NCBI GenBank assembly: GCA_024684665.1
Contig: JAIKWN010000177.1
Span: forward strand, 1 to 14,281
Length of the DNA stretch: 14,281 nucleotides
Reading direction: 5' to 3'
Origin: Clostridiales bacterium
Lineage (GTDB): Bacteria > Bacillota_A > Clostridia > Christensenellales > Aristaeellaceae
The translations under genes and the position numbers were made by a program. Positions 5,670 through 13,641 of the stretch are shown here, piece by piece. The notes beneath the pieces are model-generated. The model searched no databases. It was not told where the DNA came from and was given only the letters and a program-made list of their open reading frames with translations. Every line of letters starts with the position of its first letter. Position 1 is the stretch's first letter.

Positions 5670-6942
5670 GAATCGCTTTACGGAACACCTGAAGACCTAC
5701 GCGGTGACGTATCTGTTCATCGCGCTCTCCGTGTTCTTCATCATCGTCTCCGGGCTGGATACCACCTATGTGGCGAGCCAGTTGCTCCTGCGCCTCAACC
5801 GCAACGCCTTCATCGTCCTCGCTCTGATCATCCCGATCGTCGCGGGCATGGGCATCAACTTTGCGATCACGATCGGCGCCATGGCGGCACAGATCGGCTT
5901 GCTGCTCACGATCAGCTGGGGCGTCAAGGGCGTTTCCGGCATCCTGCTTGCGGCGGCGATCACGCTCCCGCTCGCGATGTTCTTCGGTTTCCTGATCGGC
6001 AAGCTGCTGAACAAGATGAAGGGGCAGGAAACCATCGGCTCCCTGATCCTCGGCTAGTTCGCGAACGGCGCGTACCAGCTGCTGTTCCTGTTCATCTTCG
6101 GCAGCATCATTCCCCTATCGGACCGCGTGACCATCGTCGGCGCGTCCGGCGTACAGAACACGCTGAACCTAACCGGCGACGTCGGGCTGTACAAGGCGAT
6201 CGACGGCATCTGGCAGGTGCCCTTCCTCACGGCCGTGTACGTCTTCGCGATCGGCCTCGCAGCGGTTTCCCTGCTCCGGTATTTCCGCGGGGCGAGGAAC
6301 AAAAAGCGCCTTGCGGTCCTCCTTGGGCTGGCGGCGGCGATCGCCGTGATCTTCGCGCTTCCCAGCGTCCGGCATATTTTCGACGGCTCGCACAGCCGCG
6401 TGATCCGTGTGCCCGTGGGCACCTGGATCCTGATCGGCTGCCTCTGCCTGTTCAACACGATGATCATGCGCACGAAGCTGGGCCAGAAGTTCCGCGCGGT
6501 CGGCCAAAGCCAGGTCGTCGCGAACGCAGCCGGCATCGACGTCGACCGGACGAGGATCATCGCGATCATGATCTCGACGGTCCTGGCCGGATGGGGACAG
6601 ATCCTCTTCATGCAGAGCGACGGCATCGGCACCTTCCAGACCTACGCGGCGCACGAACAGGTCGGCCTGTACGCCGGCGCCGCGATCCTGGTCGGCGGCG
6701 CCTCCATCGACCGGGCGACCAACCTGCAGGCCCTCGTCGGCACCTTCCTCTTCCATTCGCTGTTCATCACGGCGCAGAGCGCCGCCTCGAACCTCTTCGG
6801 CGATTCAGCGGTCGGCGAATACTTCCGCGCGTTCCTCTCCTACGGCGTCATCGCGCTCGCGCTCGTGATCTACGCCTGGCGGAGCAAGCAGCAGAAGAAG
6901 CAGGGCGGCATCGACCTCAGCCAGCGTTCCGTGAAACAGTAA
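5662..6942 (+). pseudogene. Second ABC importer permease (BPD_transp_2), interrupted by an in-frame TAG at codon 132
   Basis: Read through, this frame encodes about 426 residues of a multi-span permease paralogous to the one just upstream. Both have KLLNKMKG followed by a membrane segment, and both have the late cytoplasmic loop (VGQSQVVANAAGIDVDRTR here) and the conserved GAAILVGGASI region. A TAG at 6055-6057 splits it into 131 residues ending IGSLILG and a downstream part that continues in the same frame as FANGAYQLLFLFIFG. Protein-coding character is unbroken on both sides: no frameshift, and the hydrophobic helices continue. This points to a single base change, probably from TAC or TAT (Tyr), since the paralogue has Phe at the aligned position. 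The downstream part has no convincing restart site; a GTG at 6127 lacks a ribosome binding site. It could be a real nonsense mutation, a sequencing or assembly error, or recoding. If real, the importer would lose one membrane subunit. The start is GTG, coupled to the preceding gene. Confidence 0.85.
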
Positions 6943-6956
6943 ACCGGACACAACCG

Positions 6957-6995
6957 AAAAAAAAACAGCCTTTCCCGATCGGGGGAGGCTGTTTT
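6957..6995. terminator. Bidirectional rho-independent terminator between converging operons
   Basis: AAAACAGCCTTTCCC (6962-6976), loop GATC, and GGGGGAGGCTGTTTT (6981-6995) form a 15-pair stem with two G-U pairs. On the plus strand it ends in TTTT, terminating the ABC operon 19 bases after the permease stop. On the minus strand the nine A bases at 6957-6965 become a strong T-tract, terminating the esterase transcript. It serves both converging operons. Confidence 0.92.
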
Positions 6996-7029
6996 CTGTC
7001 GGAGTGAAAATTAGGTTATGGTTTCCCGG

Positions 7030-7803
7030 TCATCCCTGCCAGAGGAAGGGCATGAAAATGGGGACCTGCTTTTCCCAGTCCGCCTCGCGGTGATGCCCGC
7101 CGACCTGGCAGTACAGCATGGCCGCGCCGCCCCTCGCAATGATCTTGTTCGCGGTGACCCGGTTCGTCCGGTAAAGCCAGCTCTTCGTATCCTCTTCCCA
7201 GGGATCCTGGTTCTGCACGCCGCCGTAGCCCTCCATGGTGCCCCAGGAGTAGAAGGCGCGGGTATCCGGGCTCAGGTCCGTCTCGTTCATCTCGTGCCAG
7301 AGCTTGCCGGACACGCTCCCAAGCGAAGGCGAAACGCAGGCGGCCTTCGAGATGTACGCGTTATACCGGACGATCGCATATGCCGCCATCAGGCCGCCCA
7401 TGCTGGAGCCGCCGATGCCGGTGCACTCGCGGAACGGGATCGTCGGGAAATGCGCGTCGATGTACGGCTTCAGTTCATAAATCAGCGCCTGCATGGTCGC
7501 CTCGCCCAGGGGCTCGATGCCGCGCAGCCAGCCGTATCCGCAGCCGTAGGGCAGATACTCCGACAGGCGGAGGTTCCCCTCGTGGGCGCATTCCATGCCT
7601 ACGACGATGATCTGCTTGTCCCAGCCGGAAAGGTACTCGTCCAGCCCCCAGGACTTCCCGTAGGTCGCGTCCTCATCCCGGAAGAGGTTATGCCCGTCGA
7701 AGAAGTACATGACGGGGAAAGGCCCCGGCCCATCCGGAACCCGGATGTGCAGGGGCCGGTGCGCATCCAGATGATGAAAGTAAAAATCCTGTTTGATCAG
7801 CAT
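7030..7803 (-). CDS. Putative esterase, alpha/beta hydrolase (esterase D/enterochelin-esterase-like)
   Basis: This 257-residue protein belongs to the PF00756-type esterase fold. It has an early strand and oxyanion region (FPVMYFFDGHNLF, 29-41), a nucleophile elbow GGSSMGG with Ser134 (GxSxG at 132-136), and a C-terminal histidine segment GGHHREADW where His238 is the probable catalytic histidine. The acid residue is not certain. There is no signal peptide or membrane span, so it should act in the cytoplasm. Relatives hydrolyse acyl esters on sugars, siderophores or small thioesters; the substrate here cannot be deduced. The ATG lies 9 bases after the stop of the leucine-rich-repeat gene. The GGAGAGGAG ribosome binding site overlaps that gene's last codons, so the two are co-transcribed. 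Transcription ends at the terminator at 6957-6995. Confidence 0.85.
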   Translation of the reverse strand: MLIKQDFYFHHLDAHRPLHIRVPDGPGPFPVMYFFDGHNLFRDEDATYGKSWGLDEYLSGWDKQIIVVGMECAHEGNLRLSEYLPYGCGYGWLRGIEPLGEATMQALIYELKPYIDAHFPTIPFRECTGIGGSSMGGLMAAYAIVRYNAYISKAACVSPSLGSVSGKLWHEMNETDLSPDTRAFYSWGTMEGYGGVQNQDPWEEDTKSWLYRTNRVTANKIIARGGAAMLYCQVGGHHREADWEKQVPIFMPFLWQG

Positions 7804-7812
7804 GGGTTTCGT

Positions 7813-10800
7813 TTACTCCTCTCCCACCGGCATGAGCGGGATCTTCAGTTCTTCCGCGCGGAGCCGCGTGGTGCCTCCCCTGGGCGCGTAGATCGCGATC
7901 AGGGATACGCAGCCGTCGAAGGCGGTTTCCCCGATCTCGCAATCCGCGGGCAGGAGGATCTGCGTGAGGCCCATGCAGCCGCTGAAGGCGTTTTCGCCGA
8001 TATACGCGCAGTGGCTCGCGTCCACCACGGCGATCCCGCTGTCGCCCGCGAAGGCGCCCGTTTCGATGCGCGCGGCCGGGATGGTGAAATTCACGTGCTC
8101 CGCGTCGAAGGGAGGAAGTTTCTCAAAACTCGCCGTCAGGTCGCGGTTTGCCTCAGCGGCAAAGGTGTATTCCGCATCCGTGCTGGCAACGGTTTCTCCA
8201 TCCTTCCAGTTCACGAAGCGGAAACCCGGGCGTGGGTCTGCCGTGACGGCAACCTCTGCGCCCCCGGCATAGGTACCCTTGCCCGATACCGTGCCGCCTT
8301 CCTCCGGGATGGCGGCGACGGTCACAAGGTATGCGCCTTCGCCTTCAAACACCGCCCTGACCGTCACATCGCCCACGGGCATGAAGAGGGTTTCCCCGAT
8401 GACCGCCGCGTTCTCCGGCGTGACCGCCCATTCTTTGAAGAGCATGCCCTCCGGGACAGCGGGCACGAGGGTCAGCTGCGTACCGGGCAGCGCCTCGGTG
8501 ACCGCAGCGCCGTCCACCTGCGCGGAGCAATCCACGCATTCGACGGCGAAGGGGTTCCAGTTCCACTGCGCATAGAGCGTGCAGTCCTTCTGCGGGGTGA
8601 AGGGTCCTCCCGCCGCGCAGGCGGTGCCGCTGCCGTCCGCCTGCGTGTTCCAGCCGGCAAAGGTTTTTGCGGGCGCCAGGAATCCCGGCTCTCCCGGCAG
8701 GGTCATTTCTCCGCCCTGCGCGACGGTCCTTGTATAGCTTTCCCCTGCCGCGCCGTTCGGATCAAAGGTCACGGTATAGGCTTCGGTCCACTGGGCGTAC
8801 AGCGTCATATTTGCGCCGACGTTTTCAATCACGTCTCCGGGCTGATACTCGACGCCGCCGTCCCTTTCCGTACTCCAGCCCGTGAAGGCAAATCCCTCAC
8901 GGGTATAACCGCACTCCGGCACGTTGAAACTGGGAGCGCTCTGCGGCGTGAGTAACGCAGACATCATACCTTTCCCGCCATTCCCGATAAAGCCCAAATG
9001 CCAGGCTTCGGTCCACCGGGCGTACAGCGTCACATCCGCGCTGATGCCTTCGATCACATCTCCAGGCTGGTATGCTGTGCCGTCGTCTCCTTCAGCCTTC
9101 GTGTTCCAGCCGGTAAACATCCAGTATTCAACCGGTTGAGTCTCGGAAGCTTGCTTCGAGCGGGTGAAACGGTTCTCCGACACGGTCACGTCTGCTCCGT
9201 TTTCCGCCAGCTGCGTGGTCGTGCTGCCCTTTCCGCCGTTGGGAAGATAGGCCACGGTGCGGAGATCGCTTCTGCTGTACCAGTTCAGATTCAGCGTCAC
9301 GTCCGCGCTGCAGTTGAATTTATACTCTTTCACGCCGGCCATGATTTCCTGGATCACGACGTCTCCATGCGTGATGTAGCCCACGCAGTTCCAGCCCTCC
9401 GCCGGTCTCAGGGTCAGTGTGAGTGGTTTTTCCTGCTGTGGTTCTTCAATTTTGACGAGCTCGCTGCCGTTCTGATAGCTCTGGCCATTCTTGTCCGTCA
9501 GTTCCCAGCTGTTGGTTGATCCATCCCGTCCGGTTTCGATCACACTCAGATGGTAGTAACCATCATTGTCCGGGGTGAAGAAAACCGTTATGCTCGCGCC
9601 GCTGCGGGAAAGATCCAGCGGGCGGGTATACGGCTCCGTGCCGGAGAAATACGCGATTTCATCCGTCTGCACCGTGCCGCCGCTGCTGACCGTAGTGATA
9701 CAGTTGCCGCTGAACCGCCGCCCGGTCTTAGGCAGGATCTCCAGCTTCGCGTCCATAGGCCAGAGCCGGTATGTGCCTGATTGCGTAACCTCAGCCACGA
9801 TGCCTAATCCGTCCGTCAGGCGCACGCGGTCCCTTTCCCCTTTGTCGTTCAAGGTGACAGTGATCACGCGGGCGTCTTCGTCCCGGAAACGGATCACGGT
9901 TCCTTCCGGAATGGTCCGCTCCCCTTTATCTATCGCATTCCAGTCATCGGAGGTGCCGGAATAATACACGGTCAAGTTATCGCATCTGTAAAAAGCCCCC
10001 TCATGGATCGCGGTCACACTTGCTGGGATGACTACGGAAGTCAGACCGGCGCAGCCAAGAAACGCGCTTTCTCCGATCCCGGTCACGCCATCATGCAGGG
10101 AAACTGAAGTCAGGCTTTTGCAATAAGCAAAAGCCTCACTGCAAATCTCGCATCCTCCCGCGAATTCCACAGAGATCAGGTCGGCGCAGTTTTTGAAAGC
10201 AGCGTCATCGATCCTTGTCACGCTCTCCGGGATCTTCACGGAGGTCAGGTCCGTGCAGTTCACGAAAGCCAAATCACCGATCCTTGTCACGGTCTCCGGG
10301 ATCTTCACGGAGGTCAGGCCGGCACATCTATAAAACTCACGATCTCCGATTTGCCCCGTCCCTTCCGGAATGGTAACGGCAAGCCCCCGGTTGCAGGAAG
10401 AGAGCGCTTTGCTTTCGACTATCTCCACATCGGCAGGCAGGGTGATCGTACCGGATTCCACATGCGGATACATAACCAGCCGTTTCCCGTCCGCGCTCAG
10501 CAGCAGACCATTCTCATCCGCTTTGAAAGCAGCGTTTCCCACTTCTACTTTAAAACGGGTTATCCCTGTACAGCCCCGGAACGCTCCTTCCGGGATTTCG
10601 GTCACGGTGGCAGGGATCGTTACCTCCCCGGTCGGTCCGAGGCAGTATACCAACCTGCTCTGGTTCCCGCTGTACAGGATCTTATCCTCAACCGTCACGT
10701 CCGGATTGCCCTTCTCGACCCGGATTTCCTGCAGCCCGGTCATCCTGCCAAAGTATTCGTCCACGCCATATAGGTCGACCCATTTCGCGCCGACGGTGAC

Positions 10801-11685
10801 GGTCCGGACGTTTTCAGCGGTCCATGCGGCAGACCATATTGCCTCGTTCTCCTCCGCCTCGTCTTTGTATCCATTGATGATGAGATTCCCCTCTCGATCC
10901 ATGGACCAATACAGATAGCTTTCATCTAAAGCTCTCCCGCCGCACCAGCCGAAGGAATACCCGTCCGACGTGTCGGCGCGGAATCCTCGCGCGCAGTAGT
11001 ACGCCTCCACGCCGGCGGGCCACTGTTCCTTGGTCCCCCCGAAAGCGACACGCAGATTAAAGGAATCAAAAAAGGCAAAATCATTGATCCAGCGAATGCC
11101 TGCCGGAACGGTGACCTCAAGATCAAAGCATCCGGAGAACGCGTAGGTGTCGATTTTCGTGACGCCGGCAGGGAGGGCCAGAGAGTAAAGCGATCCGCAG
11201 TCCCGGAAGGCGGAAGAAGGGATGGTCTTCACTTTTGTCTGCTCGAAGCCCTTCAGCTCGGTCAGAGCTCCGCATCCTCTGAAGACGCCGCTGCCCAGCA
11301 CCTCCAGCGTGGAAGGCAGGGTCACGGAAGAGACGAACGAGTACTTGAACCCGTCCCCCACGATCATGACGAGCCCTTCCGGAAGGATGACCTCGTCGAC
11401 TCTAAGTGTCCTGATATCTACCACCCCGTCGATGCCGTAGACGTTGTAGGATTTATGGTCGCTCGTCACCGAGGCCGGAACGGTAAGGATCTTCTTCCCG
11501 TCCACGGTTTTCAGGTATTCCCCCTCCGTGTCGAACTCCTGGTTATAGTCTGTCAGGAACGCCTGGCCGCCGGCCTGGAGATAAAAATCCCAGCAGTTGC
11601 CATCCGTGACGAGCGCCCCCGCAGACGCGCACAGCATACACAGCGCCAGGGCGGAGAAGAGCGCGAAATACAGCTTTTTCTTCAT
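7813..11685 (-). CDS. Secreted BspA-like leucine-rich-repeat protein with Listeria-Bacteroides (InlB-type) repeats
   Basis: This is a 1290-residue exported protein. The ATG at 11685 is preferred over the GTG at 11694 because GAGGTG (11697-11692) serves as its ribosome binding site and overlaps the GTG. A signal peptide (about 1-24) ends CASAG-A. The order after it is: BspA/LRR_5 repeats (about 98-210); a segment with SYLYWSMDREGNLIINGY; a second LRR block (about 315-575) with 23-residue units such as IPETVTRIGDLAFVNCTDLT; a beta-rich stretch of unknown type (about 600-800); three InlB-type repeats (about 812-1041), each with a [FY]xGWxT element and ending LYAxW; two further all-beta repeats ending in VFE and SFE (about 1046-1189); and a short final LRR block (about 1197-1268). 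No sorting signal or membrane anchor is seen, so it is secreted or held non-covalently. BspA-like proteins often act in adhesion; the ligand here is unknown. It is followed by the esterase gene. Confidence 0.9.
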   Translation of the reverse strand: MKKKLYFALFSALALCMLCASAGALVTDGNCWDFYLQAGGQAFLTDYNQEFDTEGEYLKTVDGKKILTVPASVTSDHKSYNVYGIDGVVDIRTLRVDEVILPEGLVMIVGDGFKYSFVSSVTLPSTLEVLGSGVFRGCGALTELKGFEQTKVKTIPSSAFRDCGSLYSLALPAGVTKIDTYAFSGCFDLEVTVPAGIRWINDFAFFDSFNLRVAFGGTKEQWPAGVEAYYCARGFRADTSDGYSFGWCGGRALDESYLYWSMDREGNLIINGYKDEAEENEAIWSAAWTAENVRTVTVGAKWVDLYGVDEYFGRMTGLQEIRVEKGNPDVTVEDKILYSGNQSRLVYCLGPTGEVTIPATVTEIPEGAFRGCTGITRFKVEVGNAAFKADENGLLLSADGKRLVMYPHVESGTITLPADVEIVESKALSSCNRGLAVTIPEGTGQIGDREFYRCAGLTSVKIPETVTRIGDLAFVNCTDLTSVKIPESVTRIDDAAFKNCADLISVEFAGGCEICSEAFAYCKSLTSVSLHDGVTGIGESAFLGCAGLTSVVIPASVTAIHEGAFYRCDNLTVYYSGTSDDWNAIDKGERTIPEGTVIRFRDEDARVITVTLNDKGERDRVRLTDGLGIVAEVTQSGTYRLWPMDAKLEILPKTGRRFSGNCITTVSSGGTVQTDEIAYFSGTEPYTRPLDLSRSGASITVFFTPDNDGYYHLSVIETGRDGSTNSWELTDKNGQSYQNGSELVKIEEPQQEKPLTLTLRPAEGWNCVGYITHGDVVIQEIMAGVKEYKFNCSADVTLNLNWYSRSDLRTVAYLPNGGKGSTTTQLAENGADVTVSENRFTRSKQASETQPVEYWMFTGWNTKAEGDDGTAYQPGDVIEGISADVTLYARWTEAWHLGFIGNGGKGMMSALLTPQSAPSFNVPECGYTREGFAFTGWSTERDGGVEYQPGDVIENVGANMTLYAQWTEAYTVTFDPNGAAGESYTRTVAQGGEMTLPGEPGFLAPAKTFAGWNTQADGSGTACAAGGPFTPQKDCTLYAQWNWNPFAVECVDCSAQVDGAAVTEALPGTQLTLVPAVPEGMLFKEWAVTPENAAVIGETLFMPVGDVTVRAVFEGEGAYLVTVAAIPEEGGTVSGKGTYAGGAEVAVTADPRPGFRFVNWKDGETVASTDAEYTFAAEANRDLTASFEKLPPFDAEHVNFTIPAARIETGAFAGDSGIAVVDASHCAYIGENAFSGCMGLTQILLPADCEIGETAFDGCVSLIAIYAPRGGTTRLRAEELKIPLMPVGEE
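8563..9252 (-). repeat. Three consecutive Listeria-Bacteroides (InlB-type) protein repeats
   Basis: Within the LRR protein, three units of roughly 70-85 residues each begin with a [LFV]xxNGGKG or DPNGAAG strand and contain FTGWNT, FTGWST or FAGWNT. They end in LYARW, LYAQW and LYAQW. The first two also share YQPGDVIE. These fit the small beta-grasp repeats found in internalin-type surface proteins. Confidence 0.85.
10209..10318 (-). repeat. Near-identical tandem LRR units at DNA level (69-base period)
   Basis: The 41-base stretch at 10209-10249 recurs at 10278-10318 with a single mismatch (CACGCTC versus CACGGTC). The spacing of 69 bases is 23 codons, exactly one leucine-rich repeat. This points to recent duplication of one repeat unit. 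Confidence 0.8.
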
Positions 11686-11735
11686 GACCGACACCTCGTT
11701 TCACGTTCGTGCTGCCGCTTCCGGCGGGAGAATGA

Positions 11736-11775
11736 GAAATATATATTTCGGCAAAAGTTGACCGTCCGTGACCGT
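11736..11775 (-). promoter_or_regulatory. Candidate promoter/activator region of the LRR-esterase operon
   Basis: A perfect 14-base palindrome GAAATATATATTTC lies at 11736-11749 and contains a possible minus-strand -10 box TATATT (11743-11738). The matching -35 position (about 11761-11766) has no good hexamer but overlaps direct repeats of ACGGTCA (minus strand; plus-strand TGACCGT at 11759-11765 and 11769-11775) spaced exactly 10 bases apart. This fits an activator-dependent promoter with the activator bound near -35. It is an inference. Confidence 0.35.
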
Positions 11776-11821
11776 TTGAACCTGGTATACTCTTCCCAGA
11801 CTCGGAGGCCGGAAGAAGGAG

Positions 11822-11839
11822 GCGCCCCTCCGGGGGCGC
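11822..11839 (-). terminator. GC-rich hairpin just after the nuclease-like gene
   Basis: GCGCCCC (11822-11828), loop TCCG and GGGGCGC (11833-11839) form a perfect 7-pair stem 6 bases beyond the stop of the upstream minus-strand gene. The downstream minus-strand sequence (CTCCTTCTTCC) is pyrimidine-rich but not a clean T-tract, so termination may be weak or partial. It separates the housekeeping operon from the LRR operon. Confidence 0.55.
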
Positions 11840-11845
11840 AGGGAT

Positions 11846-12442
11846 TCACGGCAGTTTTCCGTGCCGGCGGATCATCCGGGAAAGCGACTGCCCGTCCCAG
11901 AGATCTACCCCGTTGGCCTCCGCCAGTTCCCGCGCCGCGCGGGTAAAGCTCCCGGGGCAGAGGACCGCGGCCCGGTCACAGCCGTAATAGACCTGCCCGG
12001 CGGCCACTTCCTGGACCGCGAAATTGCCCACCGCTCCGCTGTAGTTCTTGCACTGCACCGCCCAGCTCTCTCCCCCGCGCACCGCGAGGATGTCCACGCC
12101 CTGATCGCCGCCCGCGGGCGTCAGCTCCACATGGCGGAATCCGCTCGAGCGCAGCACCCGCGCGCAGTAGGCCTCAAATTCCTCCCCGGAGAGGCGGAGG
12201 CAGCGCTCCGCCGGATCGCGCGCGGAACGCAGCGCCGCGAGCAGGCGGGAGAAAAGCCGGAAGGGCAGCATCACGCAGAACCGGGCGGCAAGGTATACGA
12301 CCCGCAGGAGCCCCCGAAAGGCAAAGAGCAGGAAGCGGACGAGGGAAACGCCCGCCAGGCCTATGCCGCCCGTGACCCGGTCGATGAATGAAAGCAGCCC
12401 GTCATCCTCCCGGCGGCGCCCGTTTTTCTTCTTGCCCGCCAC
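11846..12442 (-). CDS. Membrane-anchored Mrr-like (restriction endonuclease-fold) nuclease domain protein
   Basis: This 198-residue protein has a basic N-terminus (MAGKKKNGRRR), a long hydrophobic/amphipathic region (about 24-70) likely to associate with the membrane, and a C-terminal Mrr_cat domain (about 83-198). The nuclease core is visible as LSGEEFEAYCARVLRSSGF, then GGDQGVDILAV with Asp117, then WAVQCKNY giving Q130-x-K132. This is the PD-(D/E)xK fold with Gln in place of the usual acid, as is common in Mrr-type enzymes. No methyltransferase or specificity subunit is nearby, so it is probably not a classical restriction system. The GTG start lies 2 bases after the ispDF stop and has only a weak purine-rich site upstream, so translation is probably coupled. 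It is the last gene of the operon. Fold assignment is confident; nuclease activity and role are not shown. Confidence 0.85.
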   Translation of the reverse strand: MAGKKKNGRRREDDGLLSFIDRVTGGIGLAGVSLVRFLLFAFRGLLRVVYLAARFCVMLPFRLFSRLLAALRSARDPAERCLRLSGEEFEAYCARVLRSSGFRHVELTPAGGDQGVDILAVRGGESWAVQCKNYSGAVGNFAVQEVAAGQVYYGCDRAAVLCPGSFTRAARELAEANGVDLWDGQSLSRMIRRHGKLP

Positions 12443-12444
12443 GT

Positions 12445-13641
12445 TCAGCCCCGCTTCCGGGAAAGCAGGCAGACAGCCTGGGCGGAAATCCCGAGGCCTT
12501 CACCCTCGAAACCCAGCCGTTCCGTCGTCGTAGCCTTGACGTTCACGCACGCCTCCGCGATGCCGAGGATGCCTGCAATCCGCCGCCGCATCGCCCCGAT
12601 GTACGGGGAAAGCTTCGGCGCCTGGCAGACGATGGTCACGTCCGCGTTTGCGACGCGGTATCCCTCATCCGAGACCATCTCCGCGACGCGGGAGAGCAGT
12701 TTCCCGGAATCCGCCCCGGCGTACCGTTCGTCCGTATCCGGGAAGTGCCGCCCGATATCCCCCATGGCCGCCGCGCCCAGCATGGCGTCCATCAGGGCAT
12801 GCAGGGCGACGTCCGCGTCGCTGTGGCCGAGGAGCCCCTTCTCATAGGGCACCTCGACCCCGCAGAGGATCAGCTTCCTCCCCGGCACCAGGCGGTGGAC
12901 GTCATATCCCTGTCCGACGCGCATTCCTTCTTCCTCCCCTTCCCCGGCCGCGCCTTCCCGCCGCCGCAGGATCTCCCCGGCGAGGAGCAGGTCCTCCCGG
13001 GTAGTCACTTTGATGTTCTCGGGGCTCCCCGGGGAAAGCGTCACCGGGAGCCCCTCCTGAAGGAGCAGCTCCGCGTCGTCCGTGACCCTGCGGGTTTCCT
13101 CCCGGCAGCGCTCGTGCAGCGCGTGGATCTCCCGAAGTCGGAAGGTCTGCGGCGTCTGCATGGCCCGCAGTTCCTCCCGGGGCGGCGTCTCAAGTGTTCC
13201 GTCCTCTCGGAGGCGGCGGATCGTATCCTTGACGGGGACGGCTGCCACGCCGCTTCCCGTCCGCCCGGCGGATTCCAGAGAGGCCTCGAGGATCTCCCGC
13301 GTCACCAGCGGGCGCGCCCCGTCGTGGATCGAAACCAGTCCGTCCGAATCCGGGAGGCTGGCAAGCCCCAAGCGGACGCTTTCCTGCCTGTCGGCCCCGC
13401 CCGCGCAGACAAGCGCGGGGATGCCGGCGGCGGACAGCATGACTTCCGCTTCCGCCCGGTCGTCTTCCCCCGTCACTACGACAAGCCGGTCATAGAAGCC
13501 GCTCTCCGCGAAGGCGCGCAGCGTCCGCAGGAGGATCGGCTCCCCCATAAGGGGCAAAAAGACCTTGTTGCGGCCCGCTCCCATGCGGGTCCCCTTCCCC
13601 GCCGCCACGATCACGGCGGCGTTCCCGGCGCTTCCGTTCAC
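12445..13641 (-). CDS. ispDF: Bifunctional IspD-IspF (MEP pathway)
   Basis: This 398-residue fusion would catalyse two non-consecutive steps of the methylerythritol phosphate isoprenoid pathway: formation of CDP-methylerythritol (IspD) and of methylerythritol 2,4-cyclodiphosphate (IspF). IspD (about 1-228) shows AAGKGTRMG (13-21), the lysine of [14 protein letters not shown] (105-113), MQTPQTF (161-167) and VTDDAELL. A short Gly/Glu-rich linker (about 229-239) leads into IspF (240-398), with the metal ligands in GYDVH (D247, H249) and H281, plus [15 protein letters not shown] (273-287) and [10 protein letters not shown]. All catalytic motifs look intact. The GTG start overlaps the rqcP stop in GTGA, with GGGAG upstream inside rqcP, so the two are translationally coupled. 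The next gene begins 2 bases after its stop. Fused IspDF is known in several phyla. Confidence 0.96.
   Translation of the reverse strand: MNGSAGNAAVIVAAGKGTRMGAGRNKVFLPLMGEPILLRTLRAFAESGFYDRLVVVTGEDDRAEAEVMLSAAGIPALVCAGGADRQESVRLGLASLPDSDGLVSIHDGARPLVTREILEASLESAGRTGSGVAAVPVKDTIRRLREDGTLETPPREELRAMQTPQTFRLREIHALHERCREETRRVTDDAELLLQEGLPVTLSPGSPENIKVTTREDLLLAGEILRRREGAAGEGEEEGMRVGQGYDVHRLVPGRKLILCGVEVPYEKGLLGHSDADVALHALMDAMLGAAAMGDIGRHFPDTDERYAGADSGKLLSRVAEMVSDEGYRVANADVTIVCQAPKLSPYIGAMRRRIAGILGIAEACVNVKATTTERLGFEGEGLGISAQAVCLLSRKRG

Noticed and set aside
6055..6057. Pyrrolysine or other programmed TAG decoding
   Set aside because: Nothing in the window supports it: no suppressor tRNA or dedicated synthetase is seen, and the position is an ordinary membrane helix. 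A point mutation or sequence error is simpler.
6127..6942. Separate shorter permease gene starting at GTG 6127
   Set aside because: No ribosome binding site precedes this GTG, and the 23 codons between the TAG and this point are typical membrane-helix sequence in the same frame. It is better read as the continuation of an interrupted gene.
7018..8955. 645-codon open frame on the plus strand opposite the esterase and LRR genes
   Set aside because: It is antisense to two well-supported genes, lacks a ribosome binding site, and its Arg/Gly/His-rich translation matches no family. It is a by-product of high GC content.
11692..11694. GTG start adding three residues to the LRR protein
   Set aside because: This GTG lies inside the GAGGTG ribosome binding site of the ATG at 11685, which gives a standard signal peptide.
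11758..11791. Plus-strand promoter TTGACC...TATACT
   Set aside because: The spacer is 22 bases, too long for a sigma-70 promoter, and it would point into the 3' end of a minus-strand gene.
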